From Bacillota bacterium (GTDB taxonomy: Bacteria; Bacillota; Dethiobacteria; DTU022): a stretch of 55,114 nucleotides of DNA. Position 1 is the first letter of the stretch. Every line of letters begins with the position of its first letter. The translations under genes were made by a program, and so were the position numbers. Below, one piece after another: positions 17,924 to 27,152 of the stretch. A model generated the notes under the pieces. That model did not search any database, was not told where the DNA came from, and worked only from the letters and a program-made list of their open reading frames with translations. The DNA is taken from assembly GCA_033549065.1 (NCBI GenBank), contig JAWSUE010000014.1:10573-65686 (forward strand), read 5' to 3'.

Positions 17924-19060
17924 TCAGGCGTCAACAAAATCCCCCAGTAATTCCATAATTTCAGCCACCCTCATCTCTTCCTCATAACCGAGGCCTTTCA
18001 TGGCATCTTCCAGGGTTAGAACACAGAATGGGCAGGCCACGGCAACGATATCGGCACCGAGAGCTTTAGCATCCTTGATTCGTGTTTCGGCCAGCCGCTC
18101 TTTTTTCGATTGAGACTCAACCCACATCTTACCCCCGCCGCCCTCACAGCAGAGGCTGCGTTCACGACGGCGGTCAAATTCGAGAAGTTCAACGCCGGGT
18201 ATGCCCTGGAGCAGACGACGGGGCTCGTCAAATACTCCCCCCTGTTTACCCAGATAGCAGGGATCGTGAAAGACAATCTTCTTCTGGAGATCACCCTTCC
18301 AGGATAGTTTCCCTTCGGTTACCAGTTGATCGAGCAATTGGGTGTAATGAATAACCGGACTTTTCAGATCCGGGTAGTGGGTTCTGTATGTGGTAAAGCA
18401 ATGAGGAGATAATGTAACAATTCTATCAGCGGTAAATTCATTCAGAAACTCTGTATTATCCTCAACCAGCATTTCAAAAAGGCCTTCTTCGCCGAGGGTA
18501 AAGACCTCACTGCCGCAGCAGCTTTCATTCTCGTCAATGAAGGCATAATCGATTCCGGCTTTATTCAGGATTCGAACCATATTCTTGGCAATAGCCTGAA
18601 CCCTCGGGTCATAAGCAATGGTGCAGCAGACAAAGAAAAGGTTCTCAACGGCTACACCCGGCTCGGCTATTTTAACATCAAGACCTTCCATCCAATCGGT
18701 TCGGGCTGCTCTCGATTTTTCCCAGGGGTTACCTTCAAGCAAAACGCTCTGCAGCGCATCACGGACTGTCGGTTCAACTTTTCCGCTTTCAACAATCATG
18801 GTCCGTAAGCCAATCAAAACTTCCAGCGGCTTCAAGCCCTTGGGGCAGCGGACAGCACAGGTATGGCAGGCCGTGCAATCCCAAATTTCCGCCAGCCTGG
18901 CCAGTTCATCGAGCTTCTCTTCGTTATACGCGTCGTATACAAAGCGGCGCACATTGAGATCGGCCCGGACAGTAACCGGACAGCCCCCGGTACAGCGACC
19001 GCATTGGATACAACCAAGCAGATCATATTTTTCGGTGAATGTCTGGCTTTCGGTACTCAT
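17924..19060 (-). CDS. HdrCB/GlpC-like fused Fe-S oxidoreductase (two CCG domains)
   Basis: A 378-residue protein. An N-terminal HdrC-like half carries two ferredoxin motifs (C-I-Q-C-G-R-C-x3-C-P and C-T-A-C-H-T-C-x3-C-P). The C-terminal HdrB-like half has two CCG domains, each with a C-C-G or C-C-E signature (C-C-G-S-E-V near 188 and C-C-E-G-G-G-G near 305). HdrB-type CCG domains bind noncubane [4Fe-4S] clusters where disulfide or quinone chemistry occurs. There is no membrane part. The ATG at 19060 is chosen because GGGG lies 7 bases before it; further ATGs lie upstream. It is the first gene of the operon. Confidence 0.88.
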   Translation of the reverse strand: MSTESQTFTEKYDLLGCIQCGRCTGGCPVTVRADLNVRRFVYDAYNEEKLDELARLAEIWDCTACHTCAVRCPKGLKPLEVLIGLRTMIVESGKVEPTVRDALQSVLLEGNPWEKSRAARTDWMEGLDVKIAEPGVAVENLFFVCCTIAYDPRVQAIAKNMVRILNKAGIDYAFIDENESCCGSEVFTLGEEGLFEMLVEDNTEFLNEFTADRIVTLSPHCFTTYRTHYPDLKSPVIHYTQLLDQLVTEGKLSWKGDLQKKIVFHDPCYLGKQGGVFDEPRRLLQGIPGVELLEFDRRRERSLCCEGGGGKMWVESQSKKERLAETRIKDAKALGADIVAVACPFCVLTLEDAMKGLGYEEEMRVAEIMELLGDFVDA

Positions 19061-19085
19061 TAGCATACCCCGCATCATGAAATAA

Positions 19086-19139
19086 TTAGTTCAAAGTAGT
19101 CTCACCGGCATCAATAGAGCAATCGGCCGGTTCCGGCAT
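19086..19139 (-). CDS. Possible 17-residue small protein or leader peptide
   Basis: An ATG with a strong GGAGGT 9 bases upstream opens a 17-codon frame ending in TAA, 25 bases before the HdrCB-like gene start. The peptide is MPEPADCSIDAGETTLN; I do not recognise it. The good ribosome site is the only positive evidence. It could be a leader peptide for the operon, or chance. Confidence 0.3.
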   Translation of the reverse strand: MPEPADCSIDAGETTLN

Positions 19140-19207
19140 AGAAAAATAACCTCCGGCAACACCTCTCTTTAATAGCAATAAATTTAAATTGTATGACAAT
19201 TGCGATA

Positions 19208-19259
19208 AAAGCAGGCTATATTAGAGGATTTCGACATTTCTCATAATATATCCTGCTTT
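19208..19259 (-). terminator. Long hairpin between selD and the electron-transfer operon
   Basis: An AAAGCAGG / CCTGCTTT stem continues after one mismatch into TATATT / AATATA, around a loop of about 22 bases. Read on the minus strand it follows selD and ends in CTTTTAT, so it may terminate selD. It could equally be a leader element of the next operon. The T-run is weak. Confidence 0.45.
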
Positions 19260-19280
19260 AAATTTTAAATTCATAAATAT

Positions 19281-19309
19281 TTAACATGAACAAATATTTA
19301 CCCTGTCAA
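19281..19309 (-). promoter_or_regulatory. Possible promoter upstream of the Hdr-Etf operon
   Basis: A consensus TTGACA (19304-19309 on the minus strand) is followed 17 bases later by TGTTAA, a poor -10. The -35 is good and the -10 weak. The leader would then be about 200 bases and contain the long hairpin and the small frame. No other clear promoter is seen for the operon. Confidence 0.35.
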
Positions 19310-19351
19310 GCGATTTGACAAAACAGATATTATGTAATGGAGCATATAATA

Positions 19352-20410
19352 TCAGCAAATTGTAATTGTCCCGGGTTGTCCCTCCGTGATTCGTCCAATT
19401 ATAGTTCCGGCTTCCCCATTGCTCTTTAAAATCTTCCGGAATTGCTCCGCCTTCTCTTCAGGCAGGGCAACCAGAAGACCGCCCGAAGTTTGCGGGTCGG
19501 ATAATATCATCAGTTCATCGTCTTTTACCTCTTCCGGTCCTTTCCAGGTGATCTGCCCTTTCATATATTCAAGATTACGGTAAGCTCCTCCGGGTATCAT
19601 GCCCATTGAAACCATCTCTCTGACCGACGGATAGAGAGGCACTTTTTTAAATTCAATCTCAGCTGAAACCTGGCTGGAAAGAAGCATTTCATGCAGGTGA
19701 CCCAGCAGACTGAATCCTGTTATGTCTGTACAGGCCGAAACACCGATCTCAACCATTGCCCGTGATGCAGAGGCATTGAGGGCAGTCATCCCTTCAACCA
19801 CCACAGAAGCGTCTTGTTCCCGCAGAATCTCGCCCTTGATAGCAGTTGCAATGATTCCCGTACCCAGAGGCTTGGTTAATACCAGAATATCACCCGGACG
19901 GGCTCCACTGCCGGTAATAAGGCGGTCAATGTAAACCAGGCCGGTCACGGAGAGACCGTATTTCGGTTCCTGATCCTCGATACTGTGCCCGCCAACAACA
20001 ACCGCTCCGGCTTCGCTTACCTTATCATATCCGCCGCGCAGGATCTCTTCCATGATCTCCAGCGGCTGGCAGGATACCGGAAAACAGATGATGTTCAGCG
20101 CTGTTAACGGTCGGCCTCCCATGGCGTATACGTCGCTAAGCGCGTTGGCGGCGGCAATCTGCCCAAAAGTATAGGGATCATCTACAATCGGCGTAAAAAA
20201 ATCAACAGTCTGAACCAGGGCTTCAGTTTCGGATATACGGTAGATCCCCGCATCGGAAAAATGCTGTTCCCGGTTCAGGTAGTTGGGATCATCAAACTTA
20301 GGCAGGCGGCGCAGAACCTGCGCCAGGGCCTCAGGCCCGATTTTGGCCGCTCAGCCGGCGCTCGAAGTCATGCTTGTCAATCTTATCTCTTTGCGATCGA
20401 TTGTAATCAC
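19352..20410 (-). CDS. selD: Selenide, water dikinase, a selenoprotein (in-frame UGA = Sec20)
   Basis: Read through one TGA at 20351-20353, the frame gives a full 352-residue SelD, which makes selenophosphate from selenide and ATP. Translated upstream of the TGA: V-I-T-I-D-R-K-E-I-R-L-T-S-M-T-S-S-A-G, then U, then A-A-K-I-G-P. Sec20 sits at the catalytic Cys17 position of the E. coli enzyme, and Lys23 matches Lys20. The family's L-S-D-V-Y-A-M-G-G motif follows near residue 90. The start is a GTG at 20410, and selB ends 13 bases upstream. The shorter frame from 20122 would lack the whole catalytic N-terminus. Sec in SelD is known in several lineages. Confidence 0.93.
20308..20353 (-). promoter_or_regulatory. 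Candidate bacterial SECIS downstream of the selD UGA
   Basis: After the UGA (20351-20353) the mRNA holds a 7-bp perfect stem GGCGCAG / CUGCGCC with a GUU loop (20308-20324), its loop beginning about 33 bases after the UGA. A second, smaller hairpin, GGGCC / GGCCC, lies between (20326-20338). The loop-proximal GCAGGUUCUGC resembles the GCAGGUCUGC of the E. coli fdhF element. SelB binding is inferred. Confidence 0.6.
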
Positions 20411-20423
20411 CGCCTTTATCTTT

Positions 20424-22343
20424 TTATTTTGGAGCAAGCAGAACCCTGTAATCTTCAACACGCCTGGTGTACTTCACCTGATCAAAGTGCTCAAGAAGCG
20501 CCTGGGCAAACTTTCGGGAAGTGCCGCTCTTGTCCCTGAATTCAGCCAGAGTCATTTTAGCATTGGTCCTGAAATGTTCGGCAATTATCAAGCGGGCTTC
20601 CTCGTAAGCATCCTTATGAAAGAAGAGCTCGTCAGTTACTTTGTAAAGTACTTTTTTGCCCTGCAGGTAATTAAAGAACTCATCCTTACGATCCTGTTTC
20701 AACCCTGATTTTTCAAGAACTTCTCTTAAACCTGGAGGCTGCAGCCCGCTCTTTCGGTATAAATCAATTATTGTATCCAGTTTGTTCTGATCGACTGCCG
20801 AGGGTTCCGGTTGATAACCATGTATAGAAACATATTCTCCCCTGGATGCCACTTTCTTTTCCGTCTGCAGTTTATCCAGAAGGGCATCGTAATCACGCTG
20901 GCTGATCCCTCCCGGTAAAAACCCCTTCAGGCTTGCCCTCGACATGCCCGGTGAGAGCGGCTGTCGCGAATGTACTTTTTGTAGTTCATCTACCAATTTG
21001 TCAGCAACATTATTCAGAACAGCAGAAAGAACAAATGAACTGCCCAGCGGAACTGCTTCGTCATTTGAAACAAGCGTTTCAACCATTTTCCCTACTTTAG
21101 TTTGGTCAAGACGAGTTTCCCTGGCCAGGCGGTTTATGTCGGCAATGATCAGTTCTTCCAGCTTCCGGCGGACGATTACAGTATCATCGTCACCAGCAGC
21201 AGCAGAATCAAGTTCCAGCAGGCTGTTTATAACCTGTTCGCGAAAACGGCGGTGGCGCTGAGGGTAAGGATCAAGAACTTTCCCTCCACCAATCGTGGTC
21301 ATGGGCGAATAGGAGCGAATGACAAAAGGGTCTCCTCTTTCAGTAACCAGGGGCTTATCAAGGCGGCACTGGGCAAGAGTTTTTTCACCTGGTTTGAGTT
21401 CATCCCGGTCCAGCAGCAGTACCCTGGCTACGCTGCGGGCGGTGCCTAAAAAGAAATGAACGGGATCGAGGTTTTTCAATCCCCTCGCAGCCCGGGGGAG
21501 TAGTTCCACAGAAACATCGATCAATCCTGTTTCCCGGTAAAACCCGGGAACGCTGACCACGCTGCCACGCATAATCTGGCTTTTTTCAAGACCTGACAGG
21601 TTCAGGGCAACCCTGGTTCCGGCCCTGGCTTCCTTAAGATCATCATCATGAACCTGGATATTGCGGACCCTTGCTTCCACGCCAGGCGGGACCACAGCAA
21701 CAGTATCGCCTACCTTAACCGATCCCTGGATCAGGGTCCCGGTAATAACCGTTCCAAATCCGGCTATGACGAAGGAACGGTCAACAGGCAGGCGAAGCGG
21801 CCCGGCGGTATTTCTTGGTTTTATTCCTGTCGTCTGACGATCTATTAAATCTTTGAGCTCTTCGATTCCCTCGCCGCTGATCGCCGAAACAGCATGAATG
21901 GGAGCTTCCTCCAGAAAAGTTCCCTTAAGTTCTTCGCCGATCTCTTCCCTGACAAGTTCACGCCAATCTTCCTCGACCAGATCGATCTTGGTGATTACCA
22001 CTATACCGTTTTTTATGCCCAGAAGCTCCAAAATATCGAGATGTTCCCTGGTCTGGGGCATTACTCCTTCTGAAGCATCAACAACCAGCATAACCAGATC
22101 CATTCCGGCTGCTCCGGCCAGCATATTATGAATAAATCTTTCATGGCCGGGGACATCAACTACTCCGGCAAGCCTGCCCCCGGGCAGGCGGAATGGCGCA
22201 AACCCAAGATCGATGGAAATACCTCTCTCTTTTTCTTCCTGAAGGCGGTCAGTATCGACACCGGTCAGAGCCTTGATCAGAACCGTTTTACCGTGATCAA
22301 CATGGCCGGCCGTGCCAATAATCAGATCATCCAATATTCTCAT
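20424..22343 (-). CDS. selB: Selenocysteine-specific translation elongation factor SelB
   Basis: A 639-residue GTPase that brings Sec-tRNA to UGA codons marked by a SECIS. The N-terminal G1 motif G-H-V-D-H-G-K-T is at about residues 13-20, D-V-P-G-H-E near 63 and T-K-I-D near 117, followed by EF-Tu-like beta domains. The C-terminal 250 residues are winged-helix repeats that bind the SECIS hairpin. The ATG at 22343 is one base after GGGAG; a TTG three codons later is 10 bases away and may be the true start. It lies between selA and selD. Confidence 0.95.
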   Translation of the reverse strand: MRILDDLIIGTAGHVDHGKTVLIKALTGVDTDRLQEEKERGISIDLGFAPFRLPGGRLAGVVDVPGHERFIHNMLAGAAGMDLVMLVVDASEGVMPQTREHLDILELLGIKNGIVVITKIDLVEEDWRELVREEIGEELKGTFLEEAPIHAVSAISGEGIEELKDLIDRQTTGIKPRNTAGPLRLPVDRSFVIAGFGTVITGTLIQGSVKVGDTVAVVPPGVEARVRNIQVHDDDLKEARAGTRVALNLSGLEKSQIMRGSVVSVPGFYRETGLIDVSVELLPRAARGLKNLDPVHFFLGTARSVARVLLLDRDELKPGEKTLAQCRLDKPLVTERGDPFVIRSYSPMTTIGGGKVLDPYPQRHRRFREQVINSLLELDSAAAGDDDTVIVRRKLEELIIADINRLARETRLDQTKVGKMVETLVSNDEAVPLGSSFVLSAVLNNVADKLVDELQKVHSRQPLSPGMSRASLKGFLPGGISQRDYDALLDKLQTEKKVASRGEYVSIHGYQPEPSAVDQNKLDTIIDLYRKSGLQPPGLREVLEKSGLKQDRKDEFFNYLQGKKVLYKVTDELFFHKDAYEEARLIIAEHFRTNAKMTLAEFRDKSGTSRKFAQALLEHFDQVKYTRRVEDYRVLLAPK

Positions 22344-22364
22344 TCTCCCGTATGAAGGTTATCT

Positions 22365-23792
22365 TTAATCCAACCCTGCAAAAGCATCTTTCACAGCTTC
22401 AACCAGTAGATCTTCCTGCTCTTCAAAAATAGTCCGGGGATCAAAGAGCAGGCTTTCCTGCTGAAGGCGGGCGATCACCGGTGGATGGCCGGAACGGAGT
22501 TTTTCAACAACTTTTTCAGAGTTTAGATCACTGGCGCTGAAGCTGATAGAAACAAGTGATGTGGGCAGGTCGGCAGTAGGCAGGGCCCCACCGCCAACTT
22601 TCGAAAACCCTTCGATTACCGAAACCTTGAACCCGGGGATCGCTGCAGAAAACTGAGCGGCGATTTTACCGGCACGCTCGTTTAATAATTGCGGTTCAGC
22701 GGTCAGCATTCGCCAAACGGGTATATTATTCGCTGCTGTTTTTTCGTCAAGGTAGAGGCGCAGTGTTGCTTCCAATGCAGCCAGGGTAAATTTATCAACC
22801 CGCAGTGTCCTGGCAAGTTGATTACTGCGCATATAGGTAATCAGGTCCTTTCGTCCGACCAGAATTCCGGCCTGGGGGCCACCGAGCATTTTATCACCAC
22901 TAAACGTGACAATATCTGCACCATCTTTGATGCTGTCCTGAATCCGGGGTTCTGCCGGCAGTTTGAATTGTTCCAGATCCAGCATTACTCCACTGCCCAG
23001 ATCTTCAATAGATATAATGTTATATTTTTGGGCCAACGCTGATAACTCTGATGTTTCGACCTCTGCCGTAAAACCGATCATGTGGTAATTACTGGTATGC
23101 ACTTTCAACAATGCTGCGGTATTCTCGTTTATTGCCGCTTCGTAATCACGGAGGTAGGTCTTGTTGGTCGTACCAACTTCTACCAGGCGGGCTCCACTGG
23201 CTTTCATTATCTCCGGTATACGGAAGGAGCCGCCGATTTCTACCAGCTGACCGCGGGAAACGATTACTTCCCTTCCCGAGGCTATTGTATTTAAGGCAAG
23301 AAATACTGCAGCAGCATTGTTATTGACCGTTAAAGCAGCTTCAGATCCGCAAAGCTCACAGATCAGTTCTTCAACATGGACCTGACGTGAACCCCGTTTG
23401 CCGGTTTCCAAATTCAACTCGAGGTTGTTATAGTTTTCGGCAACTGCGATTAGCGCGTTGACTGCAGAACGGGCCAGGGGAACCCTTCCCAGGTTGGTGT
23501 GAATGACAACACCGGTTGCATTGATCAAGGCTTTCAGGTTTGTTTCAGCATATTTTCTGGCCAGTTCGAGAGCTGTTTCAGCTATTGAACCAGCAGAAAG
23601 ATCGATTTTTCCCAGCTGCCCGGGGTTATCTCTGTGTTCGTTAATCAGTTTGCGGTATAAATCCACTGCATCCTGAGCAGCCTGAAGAACCTGCCTCCTC
23701 GGGATATAAAGCAGCGCCTCTTCTAGAAGCGGATCACGCAAAAGGGAATCTATCGCCGGTAATTTTCTTAACAAGGTATTAAAGTCACTCAT
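22365..23792 (-). CDS. selA: L-seryl-tRNA(Sec) selenium transferase
   Basis: A 475-residue pyridoxal-phosphate enzyme converting seryl-tRNA(Sec) to selenocysteyl-tRNA. The PLP lysine is in F-S-G-D-K-M-L-G-G-P-Q-A-G at about residue 299. Other family blocks: G-V-V-I-H-T-N-L-G-R near 94 and N-N-N-A-A-A-V near 156. Length is usual. It is the first gene of the selA-selB-selD run, 21 bases before selB. No tRNA(Sec) gene (selC) was found within the window. Confidence 0.95.
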   Translation of the reverse strand: MSDFNTLLRKLPAIDSLLRDPLLEEALLYIPRRQVLQAAQDAVDLYRKLINEHRDNPGQLGKIDLSAGSIAETALELARKYAETNLKALINATGVVIHTNLGRVPLARSAVNALIAVAENYNNLELNLETGKRGSRQVHVEELICELCGSEAALTVNNNAAAVFLALNTIASGREVIVSRGQLVEIGGSFRIPEIMKASGARLVEVGTTNKTYLRDYEAAINENTAALLKVHTSNYHMIGFTAEVETSELSALAQKYNIISIEDLGSGVMLDLEQFKLPAEPRIQDSIKDGADIVTFSGDKMLGGPQAGILVGRKDLITYMRSNQLARTLRVDKFTLAALEATLRLYLDEKTAANNIPVWRMLTAEPQLLNERAGKIAAQFSAAIPGFKVSVIEGFSKVGGGALPTADLPTSLVSISFSASDLNSEKVVEKLRSGHPPVIARLQQESLLFDPRTIFEEQEDLLVEAVKDAFAGLD

Positions 23793-23916
23793 CTAAGTCA
23801 CTCATTTCAGCAAAAAGATAAAAAATAGACGGAAGTAACTGGTAATTACAGTCATTATACCCCGACAGAAAGCGGGTTGGCAACCGAACCCTTACATATC
23901 AAAAAGTGCAAATAAA

Positions 23917-24029
23917 TTATTCTTTCAGTGTGTAGCCAAGCTGCAGGTTAAGCGGTGAAGTTTCAAGATAACTGCCGGCGCAAAAACCGAGAAGCCTTGC
24001 TTTTGCCGGATTGATTTTTCCTTTTTCAT
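23917..24029 (-). other. Possible small protein gene with a one-base frameshift
   Basis: Between selA and the MBL gene, GGAGG stands 8 bases before an ATG. In the ATG frame the product is a 34-residue basic peptide ending at 23925. In the frame that one extra A in the A5 run (24022-24026) would give, it reads M-K-K-G-K-I-N-P-A-K-A-R-L-L-G and runs to a TAA at 23917, giving 37 residues with a more protein-like composition. The MBL stop codon is 25 bases upstream. I do not recognise the sequence. A true indel, a sequencing error and chance are all open. Confidence 0.35.
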
Positions 24030-24054
24030 CAGCGAACCCTCCTGTGATAATTAA

Positions 24055-24798
24055 TTATATAATACCTATACTGTATCTAGCTCCTTCACGGGCCAATTCA
24101 GCTCCAGGAAAGTATTTTTCAGCTTCTGCCAGTGCTAACTGAAGATCTCTTTCAGGATGGTGATGGGTTAGTATTAATCTTTTAACACCTGCTGCGGAAG
24201 CTGCCCGGGCAGCCTGAGCAGAGCTCAGGTGATTGGGCAAGCCAAGTTCAATATCTTCATTCAGATAATTTGCTTCACATAAAAAAAGGTCTGCACCTTT
24301 AGCCATCTCAAGCAGGCTATCATTGTATTCAGTATCACCGGAATAGGTCAGGATCCCCCTTGATGATTCAATTCGAACAGCGAGAGAGGGGACTGCATGC
24401 ACCCCAAAGCCTGTAATTACCGAAAAAGGTCCGATTGTTACTTTTTGTAGTTCGCCTAAGTTTACAACTTCGTAAGCATGTTTATAGGGAAGACGTGCGT
24501 ATTCACTCTCAGGCTCCCCGGGTGCGAACAGGGGCAGCGGCTCCTTTCTTAAACCCTCGTTAAAAGCCATTTCCAGGCCGTAGCGCATGATCATCAAGTC
24601 TGAAATATGATCGGCATGAAGATGAGACAAGATGACAGCATCAAGTGTATGAAAAGCGATCCATTCCTGCAAACGGCTAAGCACCCCATTCCCGCAATCT
24701 AAAAGCAGGTTTGTGCCCTCCATTTGCAAAAGGTAACCGGAACAGGCTGCTCCGGCTTTCGGGTATGGGCCGTAACAACCTAACACAGTAAGCTGCAT
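24055..24798 (-). CDS. MBL-fold metallo-hydrolase (RNase Z / YhfI-like)
   Basis: A 247-residue metallo-beta-lactamase-fold protein. The zinc motif H-L-H-A-D-H is at about residues 59-64, a later metal-ligand segment Y-S-G-D-T-E-Y near 152, and T-H-H-H-P-E-R near 212. The N-terminal L-G-C-Y-G-P-Y-P start is typical of YhfI-type hydrolases related to RNase Z and phosphodiesterases. It ends the long minus-strand run from gatC, 32 bases after the SbcC-like gene. The substrate is not evident. Confidence 0.85.
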   Translation of the reverse strand: MQLTVLGCYGPYPKAGAACSGYLLQMEGTNLLLDCGNGVLSRLQEWIAFHTLDAVILSHLHADHISDLMIMRYGLEMAFNEGLRKEPLPLFAPGEPESEYARLPYKHAYEVVNLGELQKVTIGPFSVITGFGVHAVPSLAVRIESSRGILTYSGDTEYNDSLLEMAKGADLFLCEANYLNEDIELGLPNHLSSAQAARAASAAGVKRLILTHHHPERDLQLALAEAEKYFPGAELAREGARYSIGII

Positions 24799-24830
24799 AT
24801 CCAGAAGCCTCCTTAAAACCTAACCGACGG

Positions 24831-27152
24831 TCATGAAATAGCAAATTCCCTGATTTCTTTCCTGTCTATTCTTTCCTGTAAGGTATTTTTTACTTCTCCC
24901 TTTGAACTGAAGTACAAGATCTGCCAGCCTGAAGAATTAATATCGGCCAGCATTTCCATCAGTAATCCTAACCGGACGGGATCTGCCTTAATAAAGGGAT
25001 CATCCAGGATTAAGAAACCCCTGTTCTCTTTGAGTACTGCTTCTCCCAGGGCAATTCTGACTGCAAAATATAGCTGATCAAAAGTTCCTCCCGACAGACT
25101 TGAAGCTTCAAGGATGTTTCCTTCAGTATTTACAACCATAATAGGGTTTTCACCACCCTGAAATCTTACTTCCCGGTAACGCCCGCCTGTTATCCTGGCA
25201 AAGTTTGCATGCAGAGAACTTTCCGGGCTGAAAAGCTGATGAACTTTCTCTTCTTCTTCATCCTCGAGTTCAGATAATATCTCCAGGGCAGCCAAAGCTG
25301 AATCCCTGTTCTGCTCAAGAACTTTAATCCATCCCAGTAATTTAATATTTATGGCATTCAGATCTACAGTGGTCTGACAGGGCAGGTAACCTCCTTCATA
25401 ATCAAATACTTCATTGACCAAGCGCTCAATTTCTCTCAGTTCTTCTTTACGCTCGCCAAATTTTTCATTAAGCAGGTTCAGCTTATTATTTACTTCTTCA
25501 AGTTCATCGGATAAACGGTCAACTTCTTTCTGATTATAAATGATTCCCTCAGCCGAATCGGCAAAACGGGCCAGATTATCAACCTTCTCCACCCAGTAAT
25601 TAATATCGTTGGCACCCCTATTGACGCTTTTATCCAATCCAAAATGACTTTCCAGTATATTCTTCTGCACTTTGATCTCGCTGTGCATTTTACCCTTTTC
25701 CCCGATCAGGGTTTCCAGCTCTGCAAGGGCGCTGACAGCATTCGCCTCTTTTAGATTATTAACCTTCGCTTCTTCAGACTTGATGCGCTGCATCAGATCA
25801 TCCAGATCTTTCTCAACCCGATCAAGTTCTTTTTGATGCCACTCAACTTCTTTTACAGCTTCATTCAGCCTGCTCTCTGCAATGACAAGCTCGCGACTCT
25901 TCGTGCCCAAAGCGGTACGGACAGCAGCTATCCCGGCAGCAGACAGTCCCAGTCTTTCAGCTTTTTGGCAAAGCGATGCTTCCTGTCCGGCCAGCCTTGC
26001 CTTTAACCCAAGAAGGTTAAAACGCAGCCAGCCAATAAAGAGGCCGTAGCCCAGTGAAACAGCTAAAAAGAGATGAAACCACCAGATGGGACGGATAATT
26101 AAACCTGTTACCGATATTGCAAAAAGGAGCAGTGCCAGCACAGATACACTCTTTAGTGTCTTACTGCCGGTAAGTACTTCCCTTTTCCTGTAAACCTGCG
26201 ACTGCTGGTCGTGTTGTTCAATTAAAGGGTTTAGCTGATTAAAAGCCGTTTCATATTCATGTTTGGCCGTGCTGTGAGCTAAGGATAAATTCTTACTTTC
26301 CGTTCCTGCCCTGGTCAGAGATTCCTTTGAGCGGTCATATTCTTCTTCATGTTTTTTCTTCTCAGCCTTCAAAAAATCGAGGGATGATTCCGACCGACGC
26401 CAGGATTCAAGCTCAGCCTCATCATAATTTTTATACTTCACCAGATTGTTTTCGATTTCATCAATCTTCCGCAGAGCTTCATTTCCTTTTTCATAACGCT
26501 CCCTACTCAAAGCAGCATCGTACATTTTTTTTAGCTCCACCATCCCTGAAGATCTTTCCTTCAGGAATGCCAGTTCTTCCTCAAAACTGCTGAAATTTTC
26601 TTCCTCGAGCTCTATTAGGAGGGATTCTATCCGATCGGTAAGGGCCAAAGCCTGTTGATAGCGATCTTTGAGCTTCTCCGGAGCAGTATTGCTTATTGCT
26701 CCTTTCTCTGTTATTCCTCCCAGTTCAGATAATTTTTTTTTGATATTAGCGATCTCTTCAGTGCGCATTCCTGTAAGACGGGCAGTGATATTTCGGTAAA
26801 AATCATCTTCACCTTTTATGGCCAGATCACTGTCACGGATAACAAATATATTGGAAAATTCGGCAGCACTAACCGGGTAAAAATCGCTTAATGACCCTGC
26901 TTCAGGCAGTTTAATTTCCTCTCCGTTTCTTTCACTCAGTAACAGGTAGCCTTCGGGATTTTCTGTTACCCTGTTCAGCGCTGAAAAATAACGGCCGGCT
27001 TTTTTCCCAAAGAGCATTTTCAGTAAAGCGTCGATGGTCAGGGTTTTACCGTCTTCATTGGAACCGTAAAAGAGGTTAAAACTGCCGAGCTTCAAGACGC
27101 CTATTTCTGACAGCGGTCCGTATCTTCCAATGGCAAATTCCTTCAGGAACAT
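24831..27152 (-). CDS. SbcC/YhaN-like AAA ATPase with coiled coils
   Basis: A 773-residue ABC-type ATPase of the Rad50/SbcC/YhaN type. The Walker A block G-S-N-E-D-G-K-T-L-T is at about residues 30-39. Long coiled-coil segments fill about 170-300 and 400-600, with two hydrophobic stretches between (about 335-375), as in B. subtilis YhaN. The ABC signature L-S-G-G-T-F-D-Q and Walker B L-I-L-D-D-P-F are near the C-terminus. It overlaps the metallophosphoesterase gene by 10 bases, so the two form a complex that presumably processes DNA ends. The membrane-like segments suggest it may be membrane-associated. Confidence 0.85.
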   Translation of the reverse strand: MFLKEFAIGRYGPLSEIGVLKLGSFNLFYGSNEDGKTLTIDALLKMLFGKKAGRYFSALNRVTENPEGYLLLSERNGEEIKLPEAGSLSDFYPVSAAEFSNIFVIRDSDLAIKGEDDFYRNITARLTGMRTEEIANIKKKLSELGGITEKGAISNTAPEKLKDRYQQALALTDRIESLLIELEEENFSSFEEELAFLKERSSGMVELKKMYDAALSRERYEKGNEALRKIDEIENNLVKYKNYDEAELESWRRSESSLDFLKAEKKKHEEEYDRSKESLTRAGTESKNLSLAHSTAKHEYETAFNQLNPLIEQHDQQSQVYRKREVLTGSKTLKSVSVLALLLFAISVTGLIIRPIWWFHLFLAVSLGYGLFIGWLRFNLLGLKARLAGQEASLCQKAERLGLSAAGIAAVRTALGTKSRELVIAESRLNEAVKEVEWHQKELDRVEKDLDDLMQRIKSEEAKVNNLKEANAVSALAELETLIGEKGKMHSEIKVQKNILESHFGLDKSVNRGANDINYWVEKVDNLARFADSAEGIIYNQKEVDRLSDELEEVNNKLNLLNEKFGERKEELREIERLVNEVFDYEGGYLPCQTTVDLNAINIKLLGWIKVLEQNRDSALAALEILSELEDEEEEKVHQLFSPESSLHANFARITGGRYREVRFQGGENPIMVVNTEGNILEASSLSGGTFDQLYFAVRIALGEAVLKENRGFLILDDPFIKADPVRLGLLMEMLADINSSGWQILYFSSKGEVKNTLQERIDRKEIREFAIS

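Noticed and set aside
19352-20122. Truncated SelD starting at the ATG at 20122
   Set aside because: The catalytic N-terminus is present upstream in the same frame, interrupted only by a UGA at the known Sec/Cys position.
23793-24054. tRNA(Sec) gene (selC) next to selA
   Set aside because: No cloverleaf with an 8-bp acceptor stem, a TCA anticodon and a T arm could be built on either strand.
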